This document shows, one piece after another, positions 5,964 to 7,054 of a stretch of 7,054 nucleotides of DNA (position 1 is the stretch's first letter; each line of letters opens with the position of its first letter). The notes beneath the pieces were generated by a model, which was given only the letters and a program-made list of their open reading frames with translations, searched no databases and was not told the origin of the DNA. The position numbers were made by a program, and so were the translations under genes. This stretch comes from Methanobacteriota archaeon (GTDB lineage: Archaea > Thermoplasmatota > Poseidoniia > Poseidoniales > Poseidoniaceae): positions 1 to 7,054 of the forward strand of contig JAPOHM010000072.1 of NCBI GenBank assembly GCA_029979405.1, given 5' to 3'.

Positions 5964-7054
5964 ATGGCCTCAAGAAAACCTGTGAAAATTAAGGCAAACC
6001 CATACCAGCCGTCAGGCCCAATCGTGGGAAGCGAAACTATTGATGAAATCGTGAACTTCATCAATACCAGAACTAAAGCGCAAATGTCGAAATACATCGA
6101 AACTCAAAATGTTCCAATATCTGCGAGAGATTCAATACTCTCATTCATACAAATGTGGGGCTATTTGGACACCACGCATGAAGAATACATGCGCCACATA
6201 CCGCCAAAATTCGACAAAATGGAAGCTCTACGAATAGGGGATCTAATTTACTACATTATCACAGGCTCAAATGAAGCATCGAAACTCGATGACAATAGCG
6301 ATAGAAAGGTTTGGTCTGACTTCTTGAAGCCAAAGATGCCAACAGGCTATACGATTCACGACGCAACTGGACTGCACGCTGAGTTGTTGAACTACCTGCC
6401 CCAGAACAGATACAACAGAATGACAATAAATCAGCTATTCATGGACGACCCTGCTCTTTATTCCCAAGTATTCGAAGACCATTTCTATCTCACTCCTTCT
6501 CAACACGACATTCTGCAAAACATCGTAACAATAGTGGAAAAGGGCAATATCGAAAAATTCAGTCTAACGCTACATCACGGAACACGAAACGACAGAGTAA
6601 GGCTATCAAGAAAAGGAGGTATGAATGAAATACTGTTGGGTGCTTACGAGGCAGCAGTAAAAATCGCTCAGGCTTACAAATCAGGCGATTACGAAGAAGC
6701 ACTAGCCTACCTAAAGGACATGGAAAGAGAATATTCCATTGAACCAGATTCTTTCATGCTACACATGAATGAGATGTTCATGCTTACACCCACTTCCATA
6801 GACAAGAAGCAAGGCGCAAGCAGGGCGGGCGTAGCCAAAGGCAGTAAAAATCGCAAAGGCAAGCAAAACAAAGGAAAAAAGGGCGGCGATTCAGGAAATT
6901 ATTACATCAAGGGATTCCAAAAGCCTCTACTCGTTTCATTGGACAGAATGACGCTTAGAGATACAAACAAGCTACAAGATACTCAAGTAGAAAAAATCAT
7001 CAATGCAATCAGAGCCCCACCCTCCAATTCAAAATCAGCGAAAAAGGGTGGCTC
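5964..7054 (+). CDS. Unknown helical protein with Lys/Gly-rich linker, 3' end outside window (at least 363 aa)
   Basis: I translated this frame by hand; it stays open to the window edge, so the C-terminus is missing. It begins MASRKPVKIKANPYQPSGP, a basic tail, and then runs mostly as soluble helices. Residues about 222-257 (LLGAYEAAVKIAQAYKSGDY, then EEALAYLKDMEREY) look like a TPR-type helix pair with the common A-x-x-x-x-x-x-G-[DN]-[YF]-x-x-A pattern. Residues about 281-308 form a very basic low-complexity linker with KGSKNRKGKQNKGKKGG. A second ordered part (about 311-350) follows, then another Ser/Lys-rich stretch at the window edge (SNSKSAKKGG). No membrane segment and no Cys. The two basic linkers could contact nucleic acid or a membrane surface. 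It is co-transcribed with the 440-aa gene, with its start set by GAGGTG. No family is recognised; function unknown. Confidence 0.5.
   Translation, partial: MASRKPVKIKANPYQPSGPIVGSETIDEIVNFINTRTKAQMSKYIETQNVPISARDSILSFIQMWGYLDTTHEEYMRHIPPKFDKMEALRIGDLIYYIITGSNEASKLDDNSDRKVWSDFLKPKMPTGYTIHDATGLHAELLNYLPQNRYNRMTINQLFMDDPALYSQVFEDHFYLTPSQHDILQNIVTIVEKGNIEKFSLTLHHGTRNDRVRLSRKGGMNEILLGAYEAAVKIAQAYKSGDYEEALAYLKDMEREYSIEPDSFMLHMNEMFMLTPTSIDKKQGASRAGVAKGSKNRKGKQNKGKKGGDSGNYYIKGFQKPLLVSLDRMTLRDTNKLQDTQVEKIINAIRAPPSNSKSAKKGG

Noticed and set aside
5137..5973. 278-aa open frame on the - strand
   Set aside because: It is antisense to most of the 440-aa gene and the start of the next, both of which have coherent composition, and the latter a good ribosome-binding site. 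Its own product is an implausible Ser/Pro/Val-rich translation with no recognisable feature.
1..7054. Assignment to a named element type such as a Borg, pleolipovirus or spindle-shaped virus
   Set aside because: No hallmark gene of any of these is visible, and in-frame repeats plus small membrane proteins are not diagnostic on their own.

Overview
This window is almost entirely coding, with all genes on the + strand: seven open reading frames packed head to tail. The first is cut by the left edge and the last by the right edge. I recognise no enzyme, replication, packaging or metabolic gene, and I assign no gene symbols. GC is about 40-45% by eye.

The host cannot be fixed from the sequence. 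Ribosome-binding sites are mostly of the GGTG type (GGGGTGA, GGGTGG, AGGTGG, GAGGTG), plus one GGGAGG. One gene that opens a new block has no such site and may be leaderless. Arg codons AGA/AGG and Ile codon ATA are frequent. This combination fits an archaeal virus, provirus or plasmid-like element better than a typical bacterium, but it is only a leaning. Perfect in-frame tandem repeats coding for an Asn-rich, probably disordered segment are a known feature of some large archaeal extrachromosomal elements (Borgs), but they also occur in many other genomes and do not identify the source.

Layout. Block 1 (1-4570): the C-terminal part of an Asn-rich protein built on a 35-residue perfect tandem repeat; an 817-aa soluble-looking protein with a predicted beta-sandwich (Cna-B/carboxypeptidase-regulatory-like) segment; a 91-aa protein with two membrane segments; a 272-aa protein with one EF-hand/dockerin-type calcium loop, one membrane segment and an acidic tail; and a 176-aa protein with a C-terminal membrane segment. 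Junctions are 4 nt, 0 nt, 1 nt and overlapping, so this is one translationally coupled operon. A 60-nt gap (4571-4630) is the only real intergenic space. It holds a small inverted repeat plus an 8-bp direct repeat. Block 2 (4631-7054): a 440-aa helical protein with a marginal C-terminal hydrophobic segment, and a protein of at least 363 aa with a Lys/Gly-rich linker, cut by the window end.

How the genes may work together (inference): large extended proteins, several C-terminally anchored membrane proteins, repeats suited to a surface fibre or linker, an absence of recognisable enzymes, and almost no cysteine (one in about 2,320 residues) together suggest a structural module. It could be a membrane-containing virion, or a cell-surface or envelope-spanning complex. 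No hallmark gene (major capsid, packaging or secretion ATPase, terminase, integrase) is visible here, so the type of system remains open.
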